Source of the DNA: Torreya grandis
Taxonomy: Eukaryota; Streptophyta; Pinopsida; Cupressales; Taxaceae
Length of the DNA stretch: 64,000 bases
Assembly: GCA_037957365.1 (NCBI GenBank)
Contig: JARHVA010001426.1
Span: 3,164,001-3,228,000, forward strand
Reading direction: 5' to 3'
Shown: positions 13,700-25,429 of the stretch, in pieces
Position numbering within the stretch: the stretch's first letter is position 1
How the letters are laid out: every line of letters starts with the position of its first letter
Translations under genes and position numbers: made by a program
The notes under the pieces: model-generated
Seen by the model: only the letters and a program-made list of their open reading frames with translations
What the model was told of the DNA's origin: nothing
Databases searched by the model: none

Positions 13700-14540
13700 T
13701 GTTCCATCTTCTTCTATCATGACACTTGCACTTTCAATAATTTTATTGATTTTTTTTTATAACATTTATAAGCTTTAATTTTTAAATAATAACCAAGAAA
13801 TATACCATCATCTGCTCTGGATTCAAACTTACCAAGTTTTTCATTGGTTCTCTTTATGAAGCATCTGCTATTGAAAACTCTAAAATAATCAACTATTACT
13901 AGTTTGTCTTTACATAGCTCATAAGGAGTCTTATCACTATTAACTCTTAATAATTCTCTATCTCTCTCCAATATTTATCTACTATCTTGGATTCATTTAG
14001 CATTGTCCTCACCATCTCCTAAAATATTCTATTTTTTCATTTAACTACTCCATTTTGTTGTGGAGTTCTAGCTACCGAATCATGTCTCTTTATTCCATGG
14101 TATTTACACAACTCAAGTAATTGAATTGACATGAATTCTCCTCCTCGATCTAATCTTAGACACTTAATATTCAAACTAGTTTTAGTATCAACTAATGCTT
14201 TGAAATGTCTGAAAGCTTCTAATTTTTTTATTTTAAAACATTACTCAAGTCATACGTGAAAAATCATGAATAAGCAACATGAAATATTTCTCACTTTGAG
14301 TACTTTGAGTTCTCATAGATCCACATATATTAGTGTGAACAAGCTCTAACATCTAAGTGGTTGAGTACTCTTTTGTTTTGAACTACCTTCTAGCCTACTT
14401 CCCATGCTGATAAGGTTCATAAAACATGTCAAATGGCTTTGTAATCTTTGGAAGATTTTTGACTATTTGCTTCTTGTTGATGTTTTAAATATTGTCAAAA
14501 TTTATGTGCCCCATTCTAATGTGCCATAACAAACTTTCTT
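13700..14540 (-). pseudogene. Copia integrase with GAG-pre-integrase (degenerate)
   Basis: The minus strand gives the H..MGHINFDN zinc-binding GAG-pre-integrase segment near 14500. Next come a LCKYHGIKRHDSV-like block and an RTPQQNG-type integrase motif near 14050, both visible through stops. After these is an 84-codon open piece with DKTPYELCKDK, FRVFNSRCFI and SRADDGIFLGY, the usual integrase C-terminal segment of plant copia elements (normally SRAIDCIFLGYS). Catalytic residues cannot all be checked because of decay. Confidence 0.88.
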
Positions 14541-14685
14541 CAATCTAACTCAAACAACATCTTTGACCTTTGATGTCTGATATCATATATAAATTATTGC
14601 CTATTCTCTGAGCATCTACAACCAACACATTTGAATCTTTTCTTCTAATTTCACAACCTTCTACATAAAACTTTAGTTTGTTCCC

Positions 14686-15054
14686 CTAATCACACATTTT
14701 AATTACACTCAAAATATTGTGCTTAAGACCTTCTACATACAAAACATTTTCAGTTTTAGTTCTACCATTATCCAAACTTAGTGTACATTTTCCAACAATT
14801 ATGGCATTAGTATTATCTCCAAATTTCACTATACCACCACTGATCTTCTTTAAGGTTATGAATTTGATCTTGTCTCCTATCATGGACCTCAAACATCCAC
14901 TATTAATGAATCGTGGATTTTCTTCATTTCTTGGATGCAAAGCTGTATGCACTAACATAGATTTTTTAGGTTTTTTTTTTGCCATGAACATGTCAACTTT
15001 CTTATTGATGAATGGAGCCTTGAAACTCTGGTCCTTCTTGACTGACTCAAACAC
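14686..15054 (-). pseudogene. Copia protease region
   Basis: An open minus-strand frame of 122 codons. FINSGCLRSMIGDKIKF corresponds to the active-site region of copia proteases, normally W..DSGCS.HMTGD.. with catalytic Asp. Here the Asp is replaced by Asn (INSG), so it would be inactive. GGIVKFGDNTNAIIVGKCTL and ENVLYVEGLKHNILSV match the conserved flap and C-terminal blocks (usually VLYV.GLKHNLLS.SQ.CD). It lies between gag and integrase, as expected. Confidence 0.9.
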
Positions 15055-15059
15055 ACTTA

Positions 15060-16724
15060 TATATTATCGAGCTATGTGTTCAAAGTTTTTTCACTTGTAA
15101 CATATTATGGGCTCTTCATTAAACCCTGATAGAGGATTAAAAGAGTTGTGGCTTCTGCTTGACTCTGTATGAATTTCCTTCTCCTTATTTCTAAAATTGT
15201 TATCCCTTTTTTAACATTCTATTTTCTTATGACCATATCCATTACAATAAAAATAGTAAAAAAAAATAGGACTTATTTGTGTATCTCTAACTTGATTGCC
15301 TTTTGTAGCTTTGTTCCCTCTAGCCTTGTTTGTTTGAGATGTCCTCTATATTCTTAACTTCTTCCCTTTTTATTTCTTCTTTTATAAGAGCTTCATCATA
15401 GCTCTTTCCTTTTTATTTGTCTATAAAAGTAGTGACCTCCTCTTTCTCTTTTTCAAATCCAATACCTATCTTATCTGACATTGATCTTTGATTTTCTAAT
15501 ATATTATTGAACATATTAGTGCTATTCTCAAATTTTGAATCATTGGATACTCTATCATTGATTGCTTTATTTATTTTCTCAATATTTGCTTTTAAAGAAG
15601 TAATTTCAATAAAATATCTTTCACATTATTTACTTACTATTTTCAACTATGTCATTAGATCTTCTTCATTCTTCTTGGCTTCTTCAAAGTGTGCTTGTAG
15701 ATCTTCAATTATTTTCTTTGACTCCTTTTCATTTTTCTCAATCTAGAGATTTAATCTTTGATTCTTCTTTTCAAGAGATTTTAACTCTTCTAAGTTACAT
15801 ATGAGTTATCCTTCCAGATTCACTCTAGCTTCATCCTTTTCTTCTTTTTGATCATCTATACTTTTTTTTGTAGAGGGATCTTCATGTATGGCCATGAATA
15901 GAATCTCTTCTTCTTCTAAATTACTGACACTACTATCTTCGACTAAGATAGGATATTTAGAATACAAACTCTTCTTGAATCCCTTCTTTAATTTACCTTT
16001 GAAATTTTTCTTGTATGTAGACTTTCTTTCTTCATTGTCATCATTACCTTATTTGGGAATTTAGTTACAAAATGTCCAATCTTTCCATAATTAAAACATT
16101 TAAAAAGTAATTTTCCTTAATATTTATCTTGGCTAAATTATTCATCTCTTCAATTACCGAAATTGTTGCATCATATCTCAATGGTAGAGATCTCAAAATG
16201 TTTTGAACCATAGTTGATTCTTCTAAATTTTCTCCAAGACCTTAAATCTGATTAACTACTTGATCAACTTACAAAAGATAACTTGCTATATTTTCTTCCT
16301 CTTCCATCTTCAAACTCTCAAACTATCTTTTGAAAGTCTGAATCTTAGCTTGCTGAACCTTTCCATAACCTTTGTAAATATTTTCAAGTTTTACCCAAGT
16401 TTTATGAGTAGATTTACATTGCATAACTCTAACAATTTTTTATTCACATAAACCACATAAAATAGCATTTAAAGCTTTAGAATTATTTTCACTTGCCTTC
16501 TTTTATGTCAGAGTAGTTACAAGTGTCTGTGGCTCTTCATATTCCTCCACCACTACTTGCCATATGTCGAATCCAAGTGCCATAAAATAAGTCTTAATTT
16601 GTATGCTCCAAAAACATAATTCATTACATCAAATAAAGGTGCCTTATTTGTATAAAATCCTTCATGTGATCTAGCCATCATGCTTTCTCGATATACCTTC
16701 AAGATGTAAAACTTTTTCAAAAGG
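15060..16724 (-). pseudogene. Copia gag with zinc knuckles (degenerate)
   Basis: The N-terminal piece (minus strand from about 16690) includes NKAPLFDVMNYVFGAYKLR, matching the usual copia gag start with APLFDG.NY..WK.. . The downstream coding part is Lys/Glu-rich and probably coiled-coil. A zinc knuckle near 16085 reads KCFNYGKIGHFVTKFPNK, with two of the four metal ligands lost (Tyr and Phe for Cys). A second Cys/His-type remnant near 15100 reads CYKWKNFEHIARYY. Gag would coat the element RNA in particles. Stops occur throughout. Confidence 0.82.
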
Positions 16725-16729
16725 AACCT

Positions 16730-16741
16730 ACTTTGATAACA
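16730..16741 (-). promoter_or_regulatory. Copia primer-binding site (tRNA-iMet type)
   Basis: On the minus strand TGTTATCAAAGT starts two bases inside the 5' LTR end. It matches the plant initiator-Met PBS TGGTATCAGAGC at 9 of 12 positions; two of the three changes (GG to GT aside) are transition-type decay. The position and sequence fix the right copy as the 5' LTR. Confidence 0.85.
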
Positions 16742-16880
16742 ATTGTTAAGCATGAAATATACTGAGAGGGGGGGTGAATATGTATATTAAATATCTTTTT
16801 ACATAATCTGATTTATTTTCTTTAACCTCTTAATCACACATTCAAGATATGCAATAAAACTGAAACAATAATTTTTACCA

Positions 16881-16884
<4 letters not shown>

Positions 16885-16944
<60 letters not shown>
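16885..16944. repeat. (GA)n microsatellite inside copia 5' LTR
   Basis: A perfect GA tract of about 60 bp, orthologous to the 118-bp tract in the other LTR. Confidence 0.95.
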
Positions 16945-16948
<4 letters not shown>

Positions 16949-17312
16949 TTTATACGTGGAAACCCAAAGTGGGAAAAACTATAGAGAACAATCTCAAGTA
17001 TATGAATGAGCACCAACTCAAAATACAAAGTTCACAAGCACCAACTTATAGCAACACCAACCCCTTTGCTGAGCACCAACACAATAACTATTTTTGAGCA
17101 CCAATCAACAAGAGTACCAACCCCTTGTAAAGATTTGTGAGTACCAACCCACAGGATCTCCAACCCCTCTTCTGTATAAAACACAACTATCTCTCAATTT
17201 TGCTTACTCAACAAATGATATAACTCTACAATATCTCCTATTTTTCTCTCTTAGAAAACAAATACAAACCATGTACTCTCTTACATATATAACAATTGGC
17301 TTTTTAAGCCTT

Positions 17313-17320
17313 TATTTATA
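17313..17320 (-). promoter_or_regulatory. Copia LTR TATA box
   Basis: TATAAATA on the minus strand (in AGCTATAAATAAAGG). The other LTR has a decayed version near 11213-11222. It would drive minus-strand transcription of the element. Confidence 0.55.
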
Positions 17321-17805
17321 GCTTTCCAAATGACCTTTGGAATTAACCCTTTGTGACCCTTTAATCCTAATGGAAAATGGCATCAAACTTGCATGACCCT
17401 TTGTATCCTTGCATTTGAAAAGTCATATGATGACCCTTCATAATCAAAATCATCCTTTCCTATTTTGTATTTATCTTGGTGACTTTTCTTATTCCTCAAA
17501 GTGTCCCTTCATATAAAAATGTGTCATACCTATTTTTTGTTCACATGGTGACTCTTAGAATTCCTCAAGATGAATCTTCACGAGAAAATACGTCTCATTC
17601 CTATTTCATCTTTTGCCCCATGACTCTTTGACATCTCCATGGGCCCTCTTTTGACTTATATGCAACCAAAAATATATTCATTAATATTAAATAAATATTA
17701 ACACACATTAGCCAAGACATGAATATTAAAAACACCATTAAATGCAATGGGGCCTTTATCACCAATAAAGCTAGACCTTTGACATCAATGAAAATATTTT
17801 CAACA

Positions 17806-17938
17806 TCCCAAACATGGTGGGGCCCCTATTTAGTCAAATATGTTATTGGTCCAAGTACCTATCACCTTCAATCCAATAAAGGAAACATTTTCAAAGAGCC
17901 CACCAACACATAATTCCTCAATAAACATTTTGATTAAA
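17806..17938 (+). pseudogene. Ty3 element 2 integrase, part 2
   Basis: This starts with the second TCCCA copy. The plus strand reads WWGPYLVKYVIGPSTYHLQ, then SNKGNIFKEPTNT, a stop, and FLNKHF. It matches the C-terminal integrase tail of plant Ty3 elements (GPF.VKYVLG.NTYHL, then ...LNG..LK.YF). It continues the frame that breaks off at 10607, so the two parts were contiguous before the copia insertion. Function is lost. Confidence 0.88.
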
Positions 17939-18059
17939 TCCTTCTCTTATTTTCATGATTTTGATATGCTATTTATCTAACACTTTTTTCAGTTACTTAT
18001 ATGGGTCTCACCCTCTATAACAGTTCTTTATTTTCAAAAACCTTAGTCCTTTTTTAGTC

Positions 18060-18360
18060 TTTTGGTTTTCCCATTTCTCATGAGTTACATTGTAAACCAT
18101 GGGTAGGACCCAGTCTTCCTCATGATGTAATTTTATCCTCTTCATTTTCATACTTTTTACACTCTTTTTTTCACCCTCATGGGTTTCCATTTTGTGATTT
18201 GCAATGTAAGACCATGGATAGGACATGGTCTTCCTCACAGATACCATTTTTTCCTTATTCCCTTTATTTTTCCAATAATTTTTTGTCACCCTCGTGGGTT
18301 TATCTTTTATGAGTTATAGTATAAGACCATGTATAAGACCTAGCCTTCCTCATAAAATCA
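18060..18360. repeat. Tandem repeat, period about 117 bp, three degenerate copies
   Basis: The core (TTACATTGTAAACCATGGG or TGTAAGACCATGGATAGGAC, then TCTTCCTCA) occurs near 18086, 18208 and 18322. The copies are separated by a Thr/Phe-rich-looking pyrimidine stretch with CACCCTCATGGGTTT. It lies just 3' of the Ty3 element 2 integrase, probably in that element's 3' untranslated region. Confidence 0.75.
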
Positions 18361-20434
18361 ACTTCTTGTCATTCCTTTTCTAGAATGTGTTTAGCATTGG
18401 TTACGATTTCTTGATCCTTTGTTATCAACTTTAGCTTTTGCTTATTTTGTATTTCTTGATTCCTTTTATCTATGTTAACATGTTTTCCTCCATTTACCTC
18501 ATTCTTATGATAAGAAATCACACTTTACTATTATTGTATCCCTTTTTCACCCTTTGCCACATTTTTTATAATTTAAAATAATTCAATTTATTTCATGTTT
18601 CATTCCTCTTGATTTCCTTTCCTTTCACCCCACATTGGATAAAATAAGGTCAATTTCAAGATAGAATTTTTATTTCACCTAGATTTATGTGACTCTTAGA
18701 AACCATTCTCTCTAAATTTATCTCTATTAGAAACCAAGCCCCAAGTATTCCAATGAAAGTCATCTTTAGCACCCATGTTTGGTTTTCCATATCTGTATGG
18801 AGGAGGAATAGAAAAAATCCATCAATAAAGTTAAAATCCCAATCATTTGAAACAAAAGGAAATGATATACAATAGACAAGATACAAATCTTGAAAGTAAA
18901 AATCACACCAAAAGACATGATTCTAAGTACATCTTATATTTGAAATCAAAACTTCAGCTCCACAGTTGGCCTCATAATAGAGCTGAGGTCCATTGGGGTG
19001 TTTTAGGTCAGTAGATTGGAATAGGAGAATTTAACAAACTCTATGGTGTTACCTACTTTCTCACACAAGTACCCAATCTTCACAGTAGATTGAAAAATCT
19101 ATAAGGTGCCCTAAGGAATGGGGAACATGTTGTGGGAAGGTAGGTCTAGTTTACTTTACATACATATAACTTTCATGTGATGATCTACATACTTTATTTA
19201 TTAACCTAAGACTTGCGTGTCTATGAGAATTTATTCAAAGTACTTAAGGTCAAAATTCCTCTTTCTTTCACAAACCTACTTTGAGTTTCTTAACTTCTAT
19301 AAAGAGTTCCTTTACCTTGGTTTTTCCTTAATTCTCCCCTCCACCCATTTCATTTCCCCCTTTATAAGCAAATTGTGATTCTCAATCTATTTTCCCTCTT
19401 CTATACATCCTTATTCACATCTTAAAATCATGTTATAAATAATTTGTTCAATTTCATCTATCCTTAGATCAAAACAACATGTTTAAGAAACTATGGATTA
19501 CTTTCTTTACACCATGGCTCTACATTTCTAGACATACTTTGTTTTATTTTACCATTTGTCATTTTTGTACCACCCTTTTTGAGGGCACCTGAGTTCATTT
19601 CTAATTTTATGTACTTTTTCCATTATTGAGTGAGGTTGGTTCATTACCCCTAACGCATGAATGCTTTTTTCCTTTTTATGCACCTTTTTCCTTTTTATGC
19701 ATCTTTTTCCATTGATTTATGTACAACTGTAAAGCTATTATCAACCCTATAGCCATGTGTTCTAGTTTGATTTATGTTAGACTATGCACTCTTTTGTAGA
19801 CTATGCAAGGTATATTTTAACTATGTCACTTCAAGGGCATTCCAAACTTCTCTAAGGGCATCATAAAACATTGCTACACTTTCCAAGCATACTAACAATC
19901 AATCATCACAATCTATTATCCTTTTGAGATTTGAAAAAGCTTAAAACTCACCAGTTCACAATAAATAGGGGTCTTGATTAAATATTCCTATGTCTTGTTT
20001 CATGAAATTATTATTGTGAGATATGTTCACTAACTTCTGAGGGTTCTTATCCACATACTCTCCAAAGGTTTCATCTTCAATACATATTCATAACTTCTTA
20101 AGGTTCATCCTCAATACATACCATCCAAAGGAACAATTTGAACTTTAAACTGATCATATTTTATTTAAAACATCCTCATGAAACCTAAAAAATCTCACAA
20201 CACCTTTCCAATGATAAAAAAACTAGCTTTGCCTTTATGCCTTTGAGATTGCCTATGGGGATTTGAGACTGCCTATGAGGATTGCATGAAGTTTGGAGTG
20301 TGAACACAATTAAAAGGTGTTTAATAAGTTTTAAAACATATTAAACTACTTATAAAATACTTCCATAAGATTTTAACCCTCAAATACACCTTAAAAATCC
20401 AAAAAGTATGCACACATGAATAGTGACCATTATG
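18361..20434. other. Probable 3' non-coding region of Ty3 element 2
   Basis: No domain motif in any frame. The stretch is pyrimidine-rich on the plus strand, with repeated TTTTTCCTTTTTATGCA words near 19670-19710. Its place between integrase and a PPT/LTR-like junction suggests element 3' sequence, but this is inference. Weak duplications (TTCTTAAGGTTC, ATCCTCAATACATA near 20080-20120) are also present. Confidence 0.35.
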
Positions 20435-20449
20435 GGACATGGAGGGGAC
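20435..20449 (+). promoter_or_regulatory. Candidate polypurine tract of Ty3 element 2
   Basis: GGGACATGGAGGGGAC directly precedes TGTGATAACA, a typical LTR start. The orientation agrees with the plus-strand integrase upstream. Confidence 0.45.
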
Positions 20450-22030
20450 TGTGATAACATATCAAGTACTTACTCTTATAATATGACCTTAAAATGATTA
20501 TAAATGGTTATATTATGTCATTAATACCAATCATATTAATTTTAAATTCATTTGGATATGTATTTTGTCATGTTGACCTTTTTTACCACAATTTAGCTTG
20601 AGCTGCATGCATGCTTCATTCATACCATAACTTGTCTTTATTCAAAATTTTGTATGAAAACCATAAATTTTATCACTTAAATATGATAATATATGTTTAA
20701 AAAGTCATATTTTATGGTTTTAATACCTCTTCAAGGCCTAAACTACTTCTTGGCATCCAGATCTATCAAAACTTCATTTGGTCTCTAATGGTTGCCTTCT
20801 TGACTGCAATAGGATTGTGTCAAAATAATGTGAAATTTAACTCTTTATATGAAAATTAGGATGAAATTGGATGTTTTTTTATGTCATTTATACCATTAAT
20901 ACCAAATTTAGTGATTTTAATCAACCTATAGATACCCAAAACTGACCAATTTCTCTAATGTAGGCTCTAATGTTGACCATGATTTGACATAGGGTTGATT
21001 TTACTAGAATAATGAGTCTCTACCATTATAAAAAAATCCTAAAAAATATATTTAATTGTTATATTAGGTCATATTTATCCTCCCCACCAAATTTCATGAT
21101 TAGATCCTATATATTTTGGTTTATAGGCCCGTTTTGGCAAAAGCTAGTGACATGTGTCTGCTTGGTCAAATTTCATAAATGAGTCCTCATCCTATTTTTC
21201 CTTGATTTTTTTATTATCATGATTATTTTTCCTCAAAAATATCATGGAACCTCTCCTTTCATTATTTCACCCTTCATTTTTTATCTCACAATCTTCCATG
21301 TCACCTTATACCTTCTCAAAAGAGCTCATATGACTACATGTCAATAATACTTGGAGCTTTATGCTATGATAAAATAGAGTATTTGGTATAATTCACACAA
21401 TTTTATCCCAATTATTACTGATAATTCATTTTAAACAACCCTTAAACCTTCATCTAACATGTTCTGACCACTTAGCAAGGCATTTAGGCCTCACATAGTC
21501 AACTTTTGTACAAAGGCTTGCACTACATCTTCATGTTCAAGCATTAGTTTATTTTTTTGAGAAGATTAATATATTGTTAATTTAAATTTAAATATGTATA
21601 AATGTTTTTACATATGTCCTTCTTTACTTGAGATAATCTTTATTCCACACTTTCAAGCATATGAATGTGATAAACATCTTGATCCTTGATGACTTTCATC
21701 AAATGAGTGTGTCATTGTAATATAGACCCTCTTTACCTTACCTTCCTTAAGATTTGATGACCTCATCATCCCTTGATAAATTATTTGCATTATATATGAC
21801 CTATAAATACCAATAACCCTCAAACTACATGATTCGGTCACAAAAGATGGTTGTATTAATGCTAAGAGTTTCATGAGTGCAAATTCCCTTGGATATCCCT
21901 CCTCCTTGCATTGGTCCTTCCATGTTTCATAATATTTATGATGGAAAATTTAATTATGAAACTCTAAATATATAACCATTTATCTCATCATTTCCTCTTT
22001 TTTTGAAACAAACCTGTGTCTAGAAATCTT
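20450..22030 (+). mobile_element. Candidate 3' LTR of Ty3 element 2 (right end uncertain)
   Basis: It starts TGTGATAACATATC after a polypurine tract and contains a good TATA box at 21802, so it could be U3 plus R/U5. No second LTR copy is present because the element is truncated on the left. The right boundary and TSD therefore cannot be set; the end given is a guess just past the TATA-containing part. It may extend further. Confidence 0.35.
21802..21809 (+). promoter_or_regulatory. TATA box in candidate LTR (TATAAATA)
   Basis: TATAAATA in GACCTATAAATACCAATAACC, similar in context to the TATA at 54652 and to LTR promoters elsewhere in the window. No intact gene follows. Confidence 0.45.
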
Positions 22031-23372
22031 TTAGGTGAGTATTTGAGCCTTGATGTTGGCTGTAGCATTAATTGAATAAATTTTCATGATCTCTAGGGTT
22101 AATTTATTAGGGTTTCCAAGAAATATAGTCATATGCATGACACTCCTTTCATTAAAATTTTTTCCTCTCAACCCATATTTACTTGAAGATAGACCTCAAG
22201 CCCTATGATGGTTGTAGGTAAATGTTTTCAAAATCTTAATTTGCCCAAGAATCTTCACTATTGACAATCTTGACTTCATGACTAAATTTCCCTAGTTATA
22301 GGTGCATGATTTTAGGGTATGATTGTAGGTTTTATTTTTAAATATCTCCTATCATGATTGGATTTTTATAATCCAACCACTCACCTTGGACACCACCATC
22401 CCACCATAGAATTAGTCAAGATGACCAACAGTCCTATCTATGCACACTAACTTGAATGATGAACTATAGGTGGAAGCTTTTGATTGTGACTAAATAATTA
22501 GGTGTTTAGGAAAATTTATCAAATTATCAAATACCCCAATAATATTTAATGCTCATGGAACCTCAATTCAACACCATCACTGGTAAAGAAACCCTTATTT
22601 AATCTTTCTTGATAGTATCAACCTTTCCAAAACAAACTATCTTTCATTTAGATGATAGTGTCCCCATTAGGTGTTTGACTACTCCTTGGTTGTATTGAAG
22701 TGATATATAGGTTCGGGTCATGATTGAGGGTGTTTTTAAATATTTTAAAACCTAAAAGGTGTCTTTTATTCTTATATAACATGATGGTCTCTTTGATGAT
22801 TTCATTAAGTTCCTAAAATGGTCCACACCCTTTGAAAACACCTCAAAGCCTTGCTATGCCTTATTGATTATAGGACCTTGTTGAAGCTTGATATAGGTCT
22901 CCATTAGGTTTAAAAATAATATTATTATTGTTTTTTCATGCATATCTTCTTCATTAAACTCCAAGAAGCATTTGACTCACTCTATTTACCATACAACCCT
23001 TTCACTAGTTTTCCACTAGGCAATTCACTTAGGTCTCAAAGGCCAAATATTTATCTAGGTTTCAAGAGATCAAAATTTTATCATGGATGTTCTTATGTGA
23101 CCCAATTAAACTTTCCATAACCCATTTCAAGTTATACAAGTCACTCTAACATCCCATTTCACATACAAGGCTCATCTTGGGTTTCTAAGGCTTGTAGCCC
23201 TTTTTTGGACATTTCTCCATAGTTTGACCAGTTTATGAACTCCATTGAAAATATGAGACCATTTATAAATTTTTTTCACAAGATTAAAACAAACTTTAAA
23301 ATTATTTTAAACCCAATTCCAATGGCACTAGCTTCTAGCCATGTGTATATGGTTCAGTTGGACTATTAGGTC
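22031..23372. other. Unassigned DNA
   Basis: No coding motif, tandem array or element end recognised. It may be the tail of the preceding LTR or older retroelement sequence. Confidence 0.35.
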
Positions 23373-25010
23373 TATAACACATTTTTGGATTCTTAATGTC
23401 CTCCAAGTAGAAAAATGGAATTAAAAACACATAAAAAGGGGTGGATAATGTATATTACCAAGTTATTTTCCTCCCATATGTCCCGGTTGACAAACCAACC
23501 ATGCATTTCAGGCTCAAGAACACCCTTCTGAATACAAAAAAAGATGATGATTTTTAGCCTAACTTGAGGCATGCATAAAACCAAAACTGTAAGTCATATG
23601 GAAAAACTATAAAATCCATCCTATACATGGTAAATACATATAAATACATGCTGACTCTAGTCTAAATCACTTGTAAGAGTAATTCATGGTAGAAATTATA
23701 GTAACAGGTCCTAAAATGTAATGTTTTGGCAGTGGAGGGATAACTTGTTAACCTCTAACTACCAATTTTGCCTCTGATACCGATGGGTTTAAATATACCA
23801 TTTCAAGCACATATATAGAAAAAATACATGCGATCAAATGAACATGACATAAAATTCCACCCGCATGTTCATTTTCAGTACTATTCTAGAGCATGGAAAC
23901 ACTGACAACAAATGTTGTCAAATTTGAAGCTACGATCTGAGAACTCCATTTTTGGTTCTTGTTGGATGAAAAATGGCACTATAAACACATTAAAAGGGAA
24001 ATATAATGTCTAGGACTAGGTTCTTGGCCTCCCATCTAGCCCAGTCAATCAACTCACCACCCATTATGGGCTCAAGAATGCCCTTTCTAATACAAGAAAG
24101 ATGTTAATTTTTAGTCTAACTTTAGGCATGCATAAAACCCAAAATATAAGTCATATGGACAAATTGTAAAATCCTTACTATGCATTGGAAATACCTATAA
24201 TTTCAACCCAAATATATTTTAATCACCTCTAACTTTTAACTATGATGTAAGTTTTAGTAACAGGTCATAAAATGCAACTTTTTGGTAGTGAAGAGACAAC
24301 TTGTTGACCTCTAACTAGAAATTTTAGCTTTGGGATTGGTAGGTGTGAATACAACAATTTGAGAAAATTTATATAGGTAAATTAAAATTTCTCCAATGAC
24401 CATGAAATCCAATTCCACTTGTAAGTACATTTTCAATACTATTTTAGAGCATGAAAACATTGACAACAAATGTTATCAAAGTTGAAGTTACGGTCTGAGA
24501 ACTCCATTTTTGGTGCTTGTTGGATGAAAAATAGTGATTAAAACACATCAAAAGGGGAGGATAATGTCTAGGACTAGGTTCTTGGCCTCCCAACTGACCC
24601 AATCAACAAACCCACCACCCATTCTGGGCTCAAGAATGCCCTTCCTAATACAAGAAAGATGTTATTTTTTAGCCTAACTTCAGGCATGCATAAAAACAAA
24701 TCTATAATCCATATGGATGAACCATAAGACCCCTCCTATGCATGGTAAATCCATATAATCTCACCCTAAATCTAGTTTGAATCACCTTTTAAGAGTAATC
24801 CATGGTATAAGTTACAATAATGGGTCCTAAAATGCAACTTTTTGGTAGTGAAGAGAAAACTTCTTGACCTCCAACTAGCATTTTTGCCTCTGAGTCTGGT
24901 AGGTTCAAATACATTGCATTGAGCATGTCTATATAGGTAAATTACATGTTATCCAATGACCGTGACGTCAAATTCCACACACAAGTGCATTTTCATTACT
25001 ATTTAGGAAT
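23373..25010. repeat. Tandem repeat of 558 bp, about 2.9 copies
   Basis: GGCTCAAGAA occurs at 23511, 24069 and 24627, spaced exactly 558 bp apart both times. Other shared blocks recur with the same phase: GGCATGCATAAAA, GGTCCTAAAATG (or GGTCATAAAATG), GACCTCTAACTA, CATTTTCA.TACTATT, and AACTCCATTTTTGG. The copies are roughly 80-85% alike by eye. The third copy ends early, near CATTACTATTTAGG. No coding frame runs through it. It resembles a local array rather than a known retroelement domain. Confidence 0.9.
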
Positions 25011-25429
25011 ACCATACCAATGAAAATATGCAAATCAATGAAACGTGTTTTTTCTTTTGGTGTGTAACATTGGTATGTAATACCATTTGAGGTAATTTTA
25101 ATGAATTTGGTTTAACTATAAACCATGTAGATCATTCTAAATAAGGATGATTATTTGTTTGGAAGGATACAAGGAGAAATAGACTTATCATGAGCAATTG
25201 TTCAAAAGCACAAAAAATTCCAAGTACTTTTAGTAAGCTTCTCTTAGCTTCAAGAATATGAAATTATTTAATAATGGTGCCAACCACATGAATGTGGAAT
25301 CTTATTTGGCACCACTAACCTACCAAAAACTGTTAGTAAGTAATTAAAGGTGAAATTTATTCATATACTACCTACAAAATCAAAAATATTTGGTAAAATT
25401 GATTACATCTAAATTTTACAAATCAACAT
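25011..25429. other. Spacer, nothing recognised
   Basis: AT-rich DNA between the 558-bp array and the transposase-like relic. Terminal inverted repeats of that relic would be expected near here, but none was seen. Confidence 0.35.

Larger units (their letters stand above)
16744..17805 (-). repeat. Copia 5' LTR (right copy)
   Basis: On the plus strand it starts TGTTAAGCATGAAATATACTG and ends in TTTTCAACA, giving TGTTG...CTTAACA in element orientation. A TATA box lies about 485 bp from its outer end. A GA tract (16885-16944) lies downstream of it, so the transcript leader would carry a long CU tract. A cluster of GAGCACCAACC words (about 17010-17165) forms a degenerate 20-30 bp repeat. Confidence 0.92.

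Noticed and set aside
23775..23790. tRNA-iMet primer-binding-like word (CGGTATCAGAGGC) on the minus strand in the first 558-bp unit
   Set aside because: It is not present in the other two units, no LTR end adjoins it, and no retroelement frame follows. Probably chance.
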